Assembly: GCF_026241165.1 (NCBI RefSeq) | Contig: NZ_JAPFQN010000013.1 | Span: forward strand, 49,591 to 113,590 | Length of the DNA stretch: 64,000 nt | Origin: Mangrovivirga halotolerans | GTDB taxonomy: Bacteria; Bacteroidota; Bacteroidia; Cytophagales; Cyclobacteriaceae | Direction of reading: 5' to 3' | In this document: in pieces, positions 24,490-33,415 of the stretch | How the letters are laid out: the number at the start of each line of letters is the position of its first letter | How positions within the stretch are numbered: position 1 is the first letter of the stretch | Translations under genes and position numbers: made by a program | Notes under the pieces: generated by a model | Databases searched by the model: none | Told to the model about the DNA's origin: nothing | What the model saw: only the letters and a program-made list of their open reading frames with translations

Positions 24490-24915
24490 ATGAAAACCAC
24501 TGTAAATATTGTTTTTGCAATTTTAGTTTTAGCAATGTCTCAGTCTTGCTCTAAGCCAGCACCCGCTGTAGAATTTGAAGGTACCAAATGGTTAATGACA
24601 AGCTATTCAAAGAGTTGTAATCAAGATGATTATCTACAGAAAACTTTTGATTGCGAACAAGAAAATTGTGTGGAATATTATTTTGATGGCACATTACTGA
24701 TAATAAACTCTTATGATTCTTTAGGTATTCCTGTTAATTACCAATATGAATATTATAAAAATGGCAATCAACTTCATTATGACACAAATGAGGTTTTAGA
24801 TGATGAAATTGGAGAAGTTTATGTGAGCTACCATATTCTGGGCAAAACCTTATATTTTGATGAATTTGTAATTGAGGGATGTCAAATAGAAAGAGAATTT
24901 ATTGCTATAGAATAA
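24490..24915 (+). CDS. Small lipoprotein with lipocalin-like features, unknown
   Basis: 141 residues from the ATG at 24490, chosen over an upstream ATG because MKTTVNIVFAILVLAMSQSC is a clean lipoprotein signal with the lipobox at C20. The mature part begins EFEGTKWLMTSYSKSCN and carries four more cysteines that could form two disulfides (SCNQ, FDCEQENC, EGCQ). The layout (W after the signal, short strands, one domain) resembles Bacteroidota lipocalin-like lipoproteins. Partner and function unknown. It ends the accessory region. Confidence 0.6.
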   Translation: MKTTVNIVFAILVLAMSQSCSKPAPAVEFEGTKWLMTSYSKSCNQDDYLQKTFDCEQENCVEYYFDGTLLIINSYDSLGIPVNYQYEYYKNGNQLHYDTNEVLDDEIGEVYVSYHILGKTLYFDEFVIEGCQIEREFIAIE

Positions 24916-25071
24916 TATCAAAAGGATGTTCTATCTGGTGTTGACAAGAGTATAAAACATCACCAATTTTAAAGTTAAGATCAGGATGATTAGAATATTA
25001 ATACGCTTTCAGTTGATTTTAAACATCGAATATTGATTATAATGATTGCCTGACTTTCTTTTCAACTAATA

Positions 25072-25908
25072 ATGAATAACATTTTTTACATGGCCCTTTT
25101 TAATCTATTCAAAATAAAATATAGTGTATTTTTTATGCTCTTTATTGTGAGCAATTGGGCAAATGCTCAGGACTGCCAAAATCTTACTCCTCAGCAATTG
25201 AACCAAATACAAAACTATGCCGAAGCTATCGTGCCTATTGTTTTGTTCAAATTACATCCTGCGCCAAACAATGATACCGAACGTCAGGAGAAACTCGACT
25301 CACTCAAAACCTATGATTATCCAGCTTATGTTGAGTTAATAAATAATATTCAGGGATTCATTGCCAACACGTCTCAGGAACAGCAGGTTTGTTTCTATAA
25401 AATTGCTGATAACACCACTGTTAATGCATGGATCAGCTATATTTATCGCAAGGATGCACCTACTAATGAGTCTCTGTCACCGGAATTTCAAAAAGGAATA
25501 GGCATACTGGCTGAAATCAATCAGGGGGTAATCGATCCATTTCGTTCTACCGAACAATACCTGTTAACTGTTAAAGGACTTCTGGCCTACACTTTCGCTA
25601 AAGAACAAGCAGGGGGAAGAATCCGTATGATGCTCGGACCATCTCTATATTATTCGAAACAGGAGGTAGACGTCTATCTCACCTCCAGGATGGAAGTGCG
25701 TATCTATGATCTTAAGGCAGAGCCAGTATCTCTTGGTACTTTTAAATTTTTGTTAGAAGGAAGTACTGATCTGGATGGACTTTGGATTGCTGGCCCGGGT
25801 GTAGGACTTGAGTTTCCACAGTTTGGTGTTAAATTGCTTCATCAATGGCGTACCGGAACAGCAATTAATCAATTAGAGTTAGGGATTTCCTACCGGTTTT
25901 TAAATTAA
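25072..25908 (+). CDS. Secreted protein of unknown function, possibly barrel-forming C-terminus
   Basis: 278 residues. A long N-terminus leads into a signal peptide (VFFMLFIVSNWANAQ, cut after NAQ). The mature part begins with a helical region (about 35-130, one disulfide candidate: DCQN and VCFYK). It is followed by strands with alternating hydrophobics (GRIRMMLGPSLYYSKQEVDV, RMEVRIYDLKAE) and ends in GISYRFLN, a C-terminal aromatic strand as in outer-membrane barrels. It is 7 bases upstream of the patatin-like gene, so the pair is almost certainly co-transcribed. No family name can be given. Confidence 0.6.
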   Translation: MNNIFYMALFNLFKIKYSVFFMLFIVSNWANAQDCQNLTPQQLNQIQNYAEAIVPIVLFKLHPAPNNDTERQEKLDSLKTYDYPAYVELINNIQGFIANTSQEQQVCFYKIADNTTVNAWISYIYRKDAPTNESLSPEFQKGIGILAEINQGVIDPFRSTEQYLLTVKGLLAYTFAKEQAGGRIRMMLGPSLYYSKQEVDVYLTSRMEVRIYDLKAEPVSLGTFKFLLEGSTDLDGLWIAGPGVGLEFPQFGVKLLHQWRTGTAINQLELGISYRFLN

Positions 25909-25915
25909 TTAAATC

Positions 25916-26821
25916 ATGAAAAGAGCATTAATTACTAGTGGAGGAGGTGCAAAAGGCGCTTTTTCCGTCGGGGCGCTTTCTTATATTTTTAATAATAATT
26001 TAGGTGATTTTGATATCATTAGTGGTACCAGCACGGGTTCACTGATTGCAGTTTTTGCTGCTATCGGAGATATTGAAACACTCAAAGATGTTTATACAAA
26101 TGTGGTCAATGATGACATCATAGCCAGAACAAACCTGGTAAGGCAGCTTCAACAAGGAGAACCGTATCTACTTGATACTTATCCTCTGAAAGAATTGATC
26201 AATGAAAAAGTTACGGATGATGTCTTTCTGCAAGTAATGAATAGTAACACTACCTTATGTCTGACGGCTGTAAGTCTTCAAACAGGGAAACCGTATATTT
26301 TTACTACTAAAAATATTATTGTGCCCGAGGGATATGAAATGAAAATGATCCAGAGCTTATCAGACTTAAAAGACGCTATGTTAGCCAGTAGTAGCCAGGG
26401 AGGATTTTTACCTCCTGTAAATATTGATGGGCATCAAATGGTGGATGGAGGACATTGGACGGTTGTTCCTTCAGCCGCAGCAGTTGCACAAAATCCTGAT
26501 GAGATTATAGTTTTGAGTAACAATCCACGAGAACTATCTCCGGGAGAACCTCAATACACGAGCGTTATTAATACGATTATGCGAGTCATTTCTATATTTC
26601 TTCAAGGGGTTAAAACGAAAGACTACATGGTGCTTGAAGATTATGTAGCCAGGACTAATAACAGAGTGTTTAACATTGAGCCGGACACGAACCTCGATGA
26701 AGAAAATCCAACTGGTTTGCGTTTCGACAGGTTCTTAATGACATTATGGCGAAGTCAGGGTGAGCAGAAAGCCAAAGAAGTATTTACTGAATCTTCTAAT
26801 GAAGGAGGATTAGTTACTTAA
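25916..26821 (+). CDS. Patatin-like phospholipase
   Basis: 301 residues, no signal peptide, so probably cytosolic. The Ser-Asp dyad of the patatin family is intact: oxyanion loop SGGGAKGAF (8-16), nucleophile S39 in GTSTG, catalytic D177 in DGG. These enzymes cleave acyl esters of phospholipids or other lipids. It follows a secreted protein by 7 bases. In PlpD-type systems patatin and barrel domains are fused; here the two are separate genes and the patatin has no export signal, so such a link is only an idea. No cyclic-nucleotide synthase is nearby, so there is no sign of a CBASS defence role. Confidence 0.9.
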   Translation: MKRALITSGGGAKGAFSVGALSYIFNNNLGDFDIISGTSTGSLIAVFAAIGDIETLKDVYTNVVNDDIIARTNLVRQLQQGEPYLLDTYPLKELINEKVTDDVFLQVMNSNTTLCLTAVSLQTGKPYIFTTKNIIVPEGYEMKMIQSLSDLKDAMLASSSQGGFLPPVNIDGHQMVDGGHWTVVPSAAAVAQNPDEIIVLSNNPRELSPGEPQYTSVINTIMRVISIFLQGVKTKDYMVLEDYVARTNNRVFNIEPDTNLDEENPTGLRFDRFLMTLWRSQGEQKAKEVFTESSNEGGLVT

Positions 26822-26918
26822 TCATTATTATTTTAAAGACCATACGCACCTTTTAAGCCAAATAATATAGTAATTTAAAGGTCTGATAAATTTATCAAAA
26901 AACAATCCATGGGTTCGT

Positions 26919-27563
26919 ATGCAACTGAAATCAATTTTTGTAGGAAAACCAAAAGAAGTACCATATAATGGTGAAATCATATCCAGCGGGATATTTAAAA
27001 AAGAGGTAACAGGTGCAGTCAAGGTGAATAAATTTAATCTCGAAGGCGATAAACAAGCAGACCTGACTGTCCATGGGGGAGAGTTTAAGGCAGTATATGC
27101 GTATCCGGTTGAACATTATGATTACTGGAATAAAAAGAGACCTGACCTTCAATTTCAACCAGGTATTTTTGGTGAAAACTTATGTGTTTCAGGCTTATTG
27201 GAAAATGACGTTAATGTAGGTGATCGGTATAAAATTGGTACTGCAGTTTTTTCAGTTACCATTCCAAGGCTTCCTTGCTATAAGTTGGGAATCAAGATGA
27301 ATGATTCCAAAATTGTTAAAGACTTTATGATCGCAGAGCGAAGTGGATTCTACCTTAAAGTAATCGAAGAAGGTGTTATTAATCCCGGTGATAAAATTGA
27401 GCTAGTATATAAGGACACCTATGGTCTGACTATAAGTGATCTGGTAAAACTTTATACTACAGAGAAAGCAAATAAGGAATTATTGAAAAAGGCTATTAAA
27501 GCTCCTTCGCTTCAAAAAGACTGGCAAGAAAAGTTTGCTGAAAAGCTAAGGGCCCTTTCCTGA
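26919..27563 (+). CDS. MOSC-domain protein, YiiM type
   Basis: 214 residues starting MQLKSIFVGKPKEVPYNGE. Conserved MOSC features: DLTVHGGEFKAVYAYPVEHY, the PGIFGENL turn, and IPRLPCYKLG with the cysteine that ligates molybdenum cofactor in the family. The C-terminal part (ISDLVKLYTTEKANKELLKKA) matches the three-helix extension of YiiM, which reduces N-hydroxylated substrates in E. coli. Single-gene unit. Annotation as a MOSC protein is secure; the substrate is unknown. Confidence 0.87.
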   Translation: MQLKSIFVGKPKEVPYNGEIISSGIFKKEVTGAVKVNKFNLEGDKQADLTVHGGEFKAVYAYPVEHYDYWNKKRPDLQFQPGIFGENLCVSGLLENDVNVGDRYKIGTAVFSVTIPRLPCYKLGIKMNDSKIVKDFMIAERSGFYLKVIEEGVINPGDKIELVYKDTYGLTISDLVKLYTTEKANKELLKKAIKAPSLQKDWQEKFAEKLRALS

Positions 27564-27717
27564 TAATCAAGACCAACATTATTCAAAGCTTTTTGAGGTC
27601 TTCGTTTCAATGTCCAGAAGAACAATAATTTTCAATCTTCTCCTTTTTTATAAAAAAGAACCCCAAAAAAATGCTTTTCGACTATCTATGGATCTGTAAT
27701 CCTTATTTTGAAAAGAA

Positions 27718-27744
27718 TAAAGACTCCGAATGCCGGAGCCTTTA
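27718..27744 (-). terminator. Terminator of the cupredoxin-like lipoprotein gene
   Basis: AAAGaCTCCG and CGGAGcCTTT arms around a short loop, just after the minus-strand stop at 27752. Confidence 0.6.
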
Positions 27745-27751
27745 TTAATGT

Positions 27752-28732
27752 CTAATTACCTGTACCAAAATCTGCATCCTCTTCGATCTCAAATACCTTC
27801 AACATATTCTTTGAAAGTGGGTCAGGAACTTCTGCTACAAAAGCATATTTCCCGGGTTTAAGATTTACTTTGAAATAACCTTTTTTACCTGCGGGCATGT
27901 CCTGGGTACCTCCAATCCATTTTCCAGGTGAAGGAGTTTCCAACCCGGTAATATCTATCCAGTTCATCCAGGAGTTGATCTCTGCAATTTCTTCCCCCTC
28001 TTCATATTTGACTAAGTGAACATCATGTCCGAGAAAATGAGAATATGATGTCTGATCTATAAACTCAACACCGATAATTTGCTCCCCGGGGACGAGTTTA
28101 TTTAGGATGTTAATACCCCCTTCTTCAGAAATTTCAAGGCTTACATCTGCCTCAGGTTCCTCGGCCGTATTTCCCATATCCTTAACTATCATGCTTTCCC
28201 GCATCGGATGAAATTCTCCATCGGTTTTGACATAGCATTCAACTACATATGTGCCAGGTTCTATATACAATGTTGATTCAGCACTTTCACCGGGAGATAC
28301 CAGTCCTATCCCACCATAAAATATTATATCTCCAAACCAAACCGGTAATCTTTCAAATTCAGCAAATCCTTCTTCGGTGTTTCCTTCTCTAATTAGTGCG
28401 TAAGCGTCATTAAATACTGGGGGAACTCCGGTTGTAAAATCTTCAAAAGTTATTTGCTTTCCTTCATGAACCGGCATCCTGTCGATCAGCATGAAATGTG
28501 TCCAGGTTGATTTATTTGTATATCTGAAAGTGGTCCAACCGGAGGGAACTTCCTTCGGAAGTATGAAATTCATTCCGGTAGTGGTTACCTCTACTATATT
28601 AACAGGCGGTTCTTCCTCCAGCATTGATACTTGTTCCGTGCTAGTGCTTTCTGCAACAGAGGTTTTGCCGCAGCCAGCTAAAAGTACCATGAATAATAAA
28701 AACATTGTGGTATTTAAAGCTCTTGTTTTCAT
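27752..28732 (-). CDS. Lipoprotein with two cupredoxin-like repeats
   Basis: 326 residues with lipobox LLAGC21. After an acidic linker, two similar halves are visible. The first (about 45-185) has FILPKEVPSGWTTFRYTNKS, WTHFMLIDR and GTYVVECYVKTDGEFHPMRE. The second (about 195-320) has INILNKLVPGEQIIGVEFID, SYSHFLGHDVHL and GKYAFVAEVPDPLSKNMLKV. The pattern (beta sandwich with one H in a TH/SH position and an M/H-containing C-terminal loop) resembles cupredoxins, but neither repeat has the full Cys-His-Met set: half one keeps H and M with a Cys, half two lacks the Cys. Copper binding is therefore uncertain. Periplasmic or surface location; single-gene unit. Confidence 0.55.
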   Translation of the reverse strand: MKTRALNTTMFLLFMVLLAGCGKTSVAESTSTEQVSMLEEEPPVNIVEVTTTGMNFILPKEVPSGWTTFRYTNKSTWTHFMLIDRMPVHEGKQITFEDFTTGVPPVFNDAYALIREGNTEEGFAEFERLPVWFGDIIFYGGIGLVSPGESAESTLYIEPGTYVVECYVKTDGEFHPMRESMIVKDMGNTAEEPEADVSLEISEEGGINILNKLVPGEQIIGVEFIDQTSYSHFLGHDVHLVKYEEGEEIAEINSWMNWIDITGLETPSPGKWIGGTQDMPAGKKGYFKVNLKPGKYAFVAEVPDPLSKNMLKVFEIEEDADFGTGN

Positions 28733-28997
28733 GATTTATTTGATTGATTAGTTCCATTAAAATATAAAAAGAAATGGCAAAAGAAAAATTTAGATATATA
28801 AGTTGTACAGCCCTTAAAATGGTAACGATACTAATCTGATTAGTCCGGTTATTAAAAGTCCAAACTCTGGTAAATAAGTACGGACTTAAGGAGTAAAATT
28901 GCTTTTAGTTTCTTTATAAAGTACTTTTCCGCTCACAACCACCCGATCTGTACCACTTTACCAATTATTTGAACTTTTTAATTAAACCCAGTTAATC

Positions 28998-30245
28998 ATG
29001 AAACAATTAAACCTTTCATTGCTTGCTCTTTTCCTTTTATTTCTTGGTGCTTGTGATGATGATGATGAGGGATCAAGAAATCGGATTGTTATCAGTCCGG
29101 GTCCCGATGCTCAGGCAGAAGTGCAGACTGCTTTTATTGAAGCCAATGCAGGAACTGATATTGTGTTTGAAGCAGGAACATATAATTTTACCAGTCAACT
29201 TTCCATTGATGATAAAAATGACATCAGAATTCTCGGAGCCGGAAGGGAATCAACAATTCTTAACTTCTCACAACAAACGGGAGGGGGAGAAGGATTGCTA
29301 GCTACCAATTGCGAAAATATATTGTTTCAGGATTTTACTATTGAAGATACGGATGGTGATGCATTAAAAACCAGGGATTGTGACTTTGTGACTTTTCTTA
29401 ATGTTGGTACTGTTTGGAGTGGAACTCCAAGTACTGATAATGGAGCTTATGGATTATACCCTGTTCTTTGTACTAATGTCTTGATTGATAACTGCTATGC
29501 TTATGGAGCATCTGATGCAGGGATTTACGTAGGGCAAACGACTAATGCAGTGGTAAGAAACTCTACTGCCGAAGGAAATGTTGCAGGAATAGAGATTGAA
29601 AACACAATCAATGCAGACGTTTATGGCAATACTGCCACAGACAATACCGGAGGTATTTTGATATTTGATTTACCTGGGTTGAGCCAGTATGGTAATACCT
29701 GCAGAGTATTTAATAATACTGTAAGTGATAATAACAGAACAAACTTTGCGCCTGCGGGTAATGTTGTGGCTGAAGTTCCTGCCGGTACTGGAATTATGAT
29801 GTTGAGTACCAGGAAAGTGGAGATCTTTGATAATGATTTATTAGATAATATGTTCGCTAATATCATTGCCGCAAGCTATCTGATTATAAATGATAATCCA
29901 GGCGATCCTGATTATGTGGCATTCTGGAATGAGATATATGTGCACGATAATACGTATAGCCGAAATGGTACATACAATCAAAACCAAAATCAAACTGCTA
30001 TGTGTATCAATACTTTTATTGAAACATGGAATGAATTAGAACAGCCTGATATATTGATTGACGGAATTACAGGAGGTGCATTTTGTATTAAGGAAACTCC
30101 TTCTCCATCATTTATAAATGTTGATGCTTTTAACCTGGATACATCTGATTGTAGTGGAACAGCTAAAACAGATCTTTCAATTTACGATTGCGAAGGTGAA
30201 GTTCTACCTGCAGTTTCATTTGATCCATATGGAGCGAGTCTTTAA
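28998..30245 (+). CDS. Parallel beta-helix lipoprotein paired with a diheme cytochrome
   Basis: 415 residues, lipobox FLGAC19 followed by an acidic run DDDDEG that favours export past the inner membrane. The body is a right-handed parallel beta helix with NosD/PbH1-type coils (about 35-330: LATNCENILFQDFTIEDTDG, YGASDAGIYVGQTTNAVVRN). The C-terminal ~60 residues have three cysteines. It lies 13 bases before a two-heme cytochrome of the SO2930 family; this pair is conserved and named after Shewanella SO_2929/SO_2930. Its function is unknown; surface carbohydrate binding or an oxidoreductase scaffold are possibilities. Confidence 0.8.
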   Translation: MKQLNLSLLALFLLFLGACDDDDEGSRNRIVISPGPDAQAEVQTAFIEANAGTDIVFEAGTYNFTSQLSIDDKNDIRILGAGRESTILNFSQQTGGGEGLLATNCENILFQDFTIEDTDGDALKTRDCDFVTFLNVGTVWSGTPSTDNGAYGLYPVLCTNVLIDNCYAYGASDAGIYVGQTTNAVVRNSTAEGNVAGIEIENTINADVYGNTATDNTGGILIFDLPGLSQYGNTCRVFNNTVSDNNRTNFAPAGNVVAEVPAGTGIMMLSTRKVEIFDNDLLDNMFANIIAASYLIINDNPGDPDYVAFWNEIYVHDNTYSRNGTYNQNQNQTAMCINTFIETWNELEQPDILIDGITGGAFCIKETPSPSFINVDAFNLDTSDCSGTAKTDLSIYDCEGEVLPAVSFDPYGASL

Positions 30246-30258
30246 AATCAAATAGTGT

Positions 30259-31311
30259 GTGATGATGATTCGATTGTTGAGTGTATTGATTTTATTGGGG
30301 ATATTTAGTGCAGGCTGTAGTGAAGACGAATCCGCAACTTCACCTACCGGGCCTCTGTTTCCTGAATCCCAGGTTTTTGAAAAACTAAGTGACTATAGAC
30401 TGTTTGAAGGATCCCTGGCCGACCTCCAGCCGGCTGAGGGAGTTCTTCCTTATGATCTTAATTCTCCTTTATTTACTGATCATGCCTCGAAATTGAGGTT
30501 TGTTTATGTTCCAAAAGGGAACTTTGTATCCTATGATACCACAGATGTGTTGTCTTTTCCAAAAGGCACTATCCTGGTTAAGAATTTTTATTATACTCTG
30601 GAATCAGGCGAAGATTTTATAATCGAAACCCGGTTATTACTTCATCAAAATAATGGATGGAATCTGGAGGTGTATGAATGGAATGATGAACAAACAGAAG
30701 CTTACAGAAATATCATAGGGAATACTAAAACACTTTCATTTGTAGCCAACGGCCAATCTTATACAGTTGATTATGTGATTCCAAATAAAAATCAATGTAA
30801 GAACTGCCATGCAAGAGGGAATGACGAAAAACCAATAGGGCCTGTTGTCCAAAACCTGAATAAAAATTACTCCTATTCTGATGGAGTTGAAAACCAGTTG
30901 ACAAAATGGATAGAAGCTGGAATCTTAGAACAACCAAATCATAAAGAGATACCCACCTGGGCCGATTATACTGATGAATCGAAAAGCCTGAATGACAGAG
31001 CAAGAGTTTACCTTGAGGTGAATTGCGCTCATTGTCATCAGAGAAATGGTTCAGCATATAACTCTGGCTTGTTCCTGAATTATTATAATACTGATTCCTT
31101 AAGCCTTGGATTCAATAAAACACCAGTAGCAGCCGGAGCTGGTTCAGGTGGTTTAGATTATGTCATAGTCAAAGGAAATGCAGATGCATCTATTTTACAT
31201 TTCAGGATGAATTCTACAAAAACTGAAGTAATGATGCCTGAACTTGGCAGAACTTTGATCGATGAAGAAGGTGTAGCATTGATCAGAGAGTGGATAAATA
31301 GTTTAGAATAA
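30259..31311 (+). CDS. SO2930-family diheme c-type cytochrome
   Basis: 350 residues, lipobox FSAGC20, so lipidated in the envelope. Heme-binding motifs are CKNCH at 180-184 and CAHCH at 256-260. LNSPLFTDHASKLRFVYVP and FPKGTILVKNFYY are characteristic of the family's N-terminal domain; the second heme domain ends MMPELGRTLIDEEGVALIREW, with M as probable axial ligand. It should carry electrons in the periplasm; the partner is presumably the upstream beta-helix protein, with which it forms an operon closed by a strong terminator. Confidence 0.85.
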   Translation: MMMIRLLSVLILLGIFSAGCSEDESATSPTGPLFPESQVFEKLSDYRLFEGSLADLQPAEGVLPYDLNSPLFTDHASKLRFVYVPKGNFVSYDTTDVLSFPKGTILVKNFYYTLESGEDFIIETRLLLHQNNGWNLEVYEWNDEQTEAYRNIIGNTKTLSFVANGQSYTVDYVIPNKNQCKNCHARGNDEKPIGPVVQNLNKNYSYSDGVENQLTKWIEAGILEQPNHKEIPTWADYTDESKSLNDRARVYLEVNCAHCHQRNGSAYNSGLFLNYYNTDSLSLGFNKTPVAAGAGSGGLDYVIVKGNADASILHFRMNSTKTEVMMPELGRTLIDEEGVALIREWINSLE

Positions 31312-31340
31312 AAGTTTACGTGGATCTAGAGCTATTTTAT

Positions 31341-31372
31341 AAGGAAGGCAAATTAATTTGCCTTCCTTTTTT
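31341..31372. terminator. Terminator of the beta-helix/cytochrome operon
   Basis: AAGGAAGGCAAAT and ATTTGCCTTCCTT pair perfectly (13 bp) around a 2-base centre, followed by T5. Confidence 0.88.
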
Positions 31373-31477
31373 ATTAATTCAAAGCAAACAATATAGATCT
31401 AAATATTGAATGATTCAGATTTGTACATGATTAATAAAAAAGGGAAACTGTAAATTGCCCTTCTTATTTTTTGGATC

Positions 31478-31510
31478 AAAAAAAGAGACTACCCTTCGAT
31501 AGCCTCTTTA
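31478..31510 (-). terminator. Terminator of fhs
   Basis: On the minus strand an AAGAG..CTCTT stem with an inner CTA..TAG pairing precedes a run of seven T, about 30 bases past the fhs stop. Confidence 0.6.
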
Positions 31511-31538
31511 TCTATTAATTAAATCAAACCATTCCATG

Positions 31539-33209
31539 TTATGATAGTCCTGATATCACCCCTTCATTATTGATATCAATACCCTCAGCAGCAGGTGTGG
31601 GGGGAAGTCCGGGCATCCTCAATATATTTCCTGCTATTGGTATCAAAAATCCTGCGCCGGCAGCGATCTCAAATTCCCGGATGTTTATATCAAAGTTCTT
31701 TGGTCTGCCTAATAATTTTTCATCGTCAGAAAGTGATTTCTGTGTTTTTGCAATACAGATGGGTAATCTGCTAAATCCCAGCTCCTCGAATCTGTGTAAT
31801 TGTCTTTTAGCTTTATTAGAAAGGATTACATATTTAGCTCCGTAGACAGTCTGGCAAACTTTTTCGATTTTTTCTCTTGGTGAATCTTCCAGGTCATAGG
31901 TAGGAACAAAGGTTGATTCACACTTTGCCGTAGCTTTTACCACTTCTTCTGCCAGATCTAAAGTTCCTTCGCTACCTTTTGTAAAGCCATTACTTTCTAC
32001 AAAAGGAACATTACAATCTGCACAAGCTTTTTTAAGGATAGATATTTCTGCATCAGTATCAGATTCAAACCTGTTGATACAAACTACTGCAGGCAGCCCG
32101 AATCGGGTGATATTTTCCACGTGTTTTCTCAGATTTTCTTTTCCTTTAACTACTGCTTCCAGATCTTCTTCCTTCAAATCAGCTAAGGGCTTACCTCCGT
32201 GATATTTTAATGCCCTGATAGTTGCCACGATGACCACAGCTTTTGGGGAAATACCGGCATGTCGGCATTTGATATTAAAAAACTTTTCTGCACCAAGATC
32301 AGCTCCGAAACCCGCTTCTGTCACAACGTAATCGGATAATGACATGGCCATTTTCGTTGCAATTATACTGTTTGTACCCTGGGCGATATTGGCAAATGGC
32401 CCGCCATGGATTATGGCTGGTGTACCTTCCAGTGTTTGTACCAGGTTTGGTTTGATTGCATCTTTTAATAGCGCTGCCATGGCTCCCTCGGCATTCAGAT
32501 CACGTGCAAAAACAGGTGTATGATCAAAGGTATCTCCAACATAGATATTTCCAAGGCGCTCCTTTAAGTCTTCAAAATCCTTGCTGATACATAAAATAGC
32601 CATCACTTCTGATGCGGCAGTAATATTAAAGCCTGTTTCCATAGGAATTCCTCCGGATTTTCCTCCTAAGGCCGTAACCATCTTTCGCAAAGCGCGGTCG
32701 TTCATATCCATGCTGCGCTTCCAGAGCACAGTACGTGGATCGATACCCAAACTACGGGTTGAGCTCTGTATATTATTATCAATTAAAGCGGCAAGCAGAT
32801 TATTTGCTTTTTCTATTGCAGAAAAATCACCAGTAAAGTGAAGGTTTATATCCTCCATAGGTACTACCTGTGAATATCCGCCGCCTGCAGCACCACCTTT
32901 GATACCAAACACAGGGCCTAATGATGGTTCTCTCAATACTACAGTTGTTTTTTTGCCAATCCTGGAAAGTCCGTCTGCCAATCCAATCGATGTGGTGGTT
33001 TTTCCCTCACCAGCAGGTGTAGGGGTTATAGCAGTAACCAGGATAAGATTACTGCGATTGATTTTATCTTTATTGTTATGTTCTAAAGGGAGTTTAGCTT
33101 TGAATTTACCATAATGTTCCAGGTCATCTCTTTCAAGTCCCAGACCTGACGCTATTTCATCAATGTGTTTTAACTGACAATTTTGTGCAATTTCTATATC
33201 TGTGAGCAT
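31539..33209 (-). CDS. fhs: Formate-tetrahydrofolate ligase
   Basis: 556 residues, the usual length. It uses ATP to join formate to tetrahydrofolate, giving 10-formyl-THF for one-carbon metabolism. Visible: P-loop TPTPAGEGKTTTSIGLADGL near residue 62, REPSLGPVFGIKGGAAGGGY, FARDLNAEGAMAALLKDAIK, EAGFGADLGAEKFFNIKCR and the terminal FLIPIAGNILRMPGLPPTPA. All expected conserved blocks are present. Single-gene unit, divergent from the GH5 gene. Confidence 0.96.
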   Translation of the reverse strand: MLTDIEIAQNCQLKHIDEIASGLGLERDDLEHYGKFKAKLPLEHNNKDKINRSNLILVTAITPTPAGEGKTTTSIGLADGLSRIGKKTTVVLREPSLGPVFGIKGGAAGGGYSQVVPMEDINLHFTGDFSAIEKANNLLAALIDNNIQSSTRSLGIDPRTVLWKRSMDMNDRALRKMVTALGGKSGGIPMETGFNITAASEVMAILCISKDFEDLKERLGNIYVGDTFDHTPVFARDLNAEGAMAALLKDAIKPNLVQTLEGTPAIIHGGPFANIAQGTNSIIATKMAMSLSDYVVTEAGFGADLGAEKFFNIKCRHAGISPKAVVIVATIRALKYHGGKPLADLKEEDLEAVVKGKENLRKHVENITRFGLPAVVCINRFESDTDAEISILKKACADCNVPFVESNGFTKGSEGTLDLAEEVVKATAKCESTFVPTYDLEDSPREKIEKVCQTVYGAKYVILSNKAKRQLHRFEELGFSRLPICIAKTQKSLSDDEKLLGRPKNFDINIREFEIAAGAGFLIPIAGNILRMPGLPPTPAAEGIDINNEGVISGLS

Positions 33210-33415
33210 GTGTTTCTGATCTTTATTTGGATTTCACTCAAATTAGCTCTACTTAATCGATCCTGTTAAGTCAGATATTAGTGGGCAAACTGACTTTTAT
33301 CATCTTGGTTTACAATAGGGGGGTATTTATAACCTAGTTTGATATAAAAGCCTTGCTGCGGATCAAGGATAATAAACTAATTTTAACCAGACAGTATTCT
33401 AAAAGCCACTATATT

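Noticed and set aside
25916..26821. Patatin as a CBASS effector
   Set aside because: No cyclic-nucleotide synthase or accessory genes nearby.
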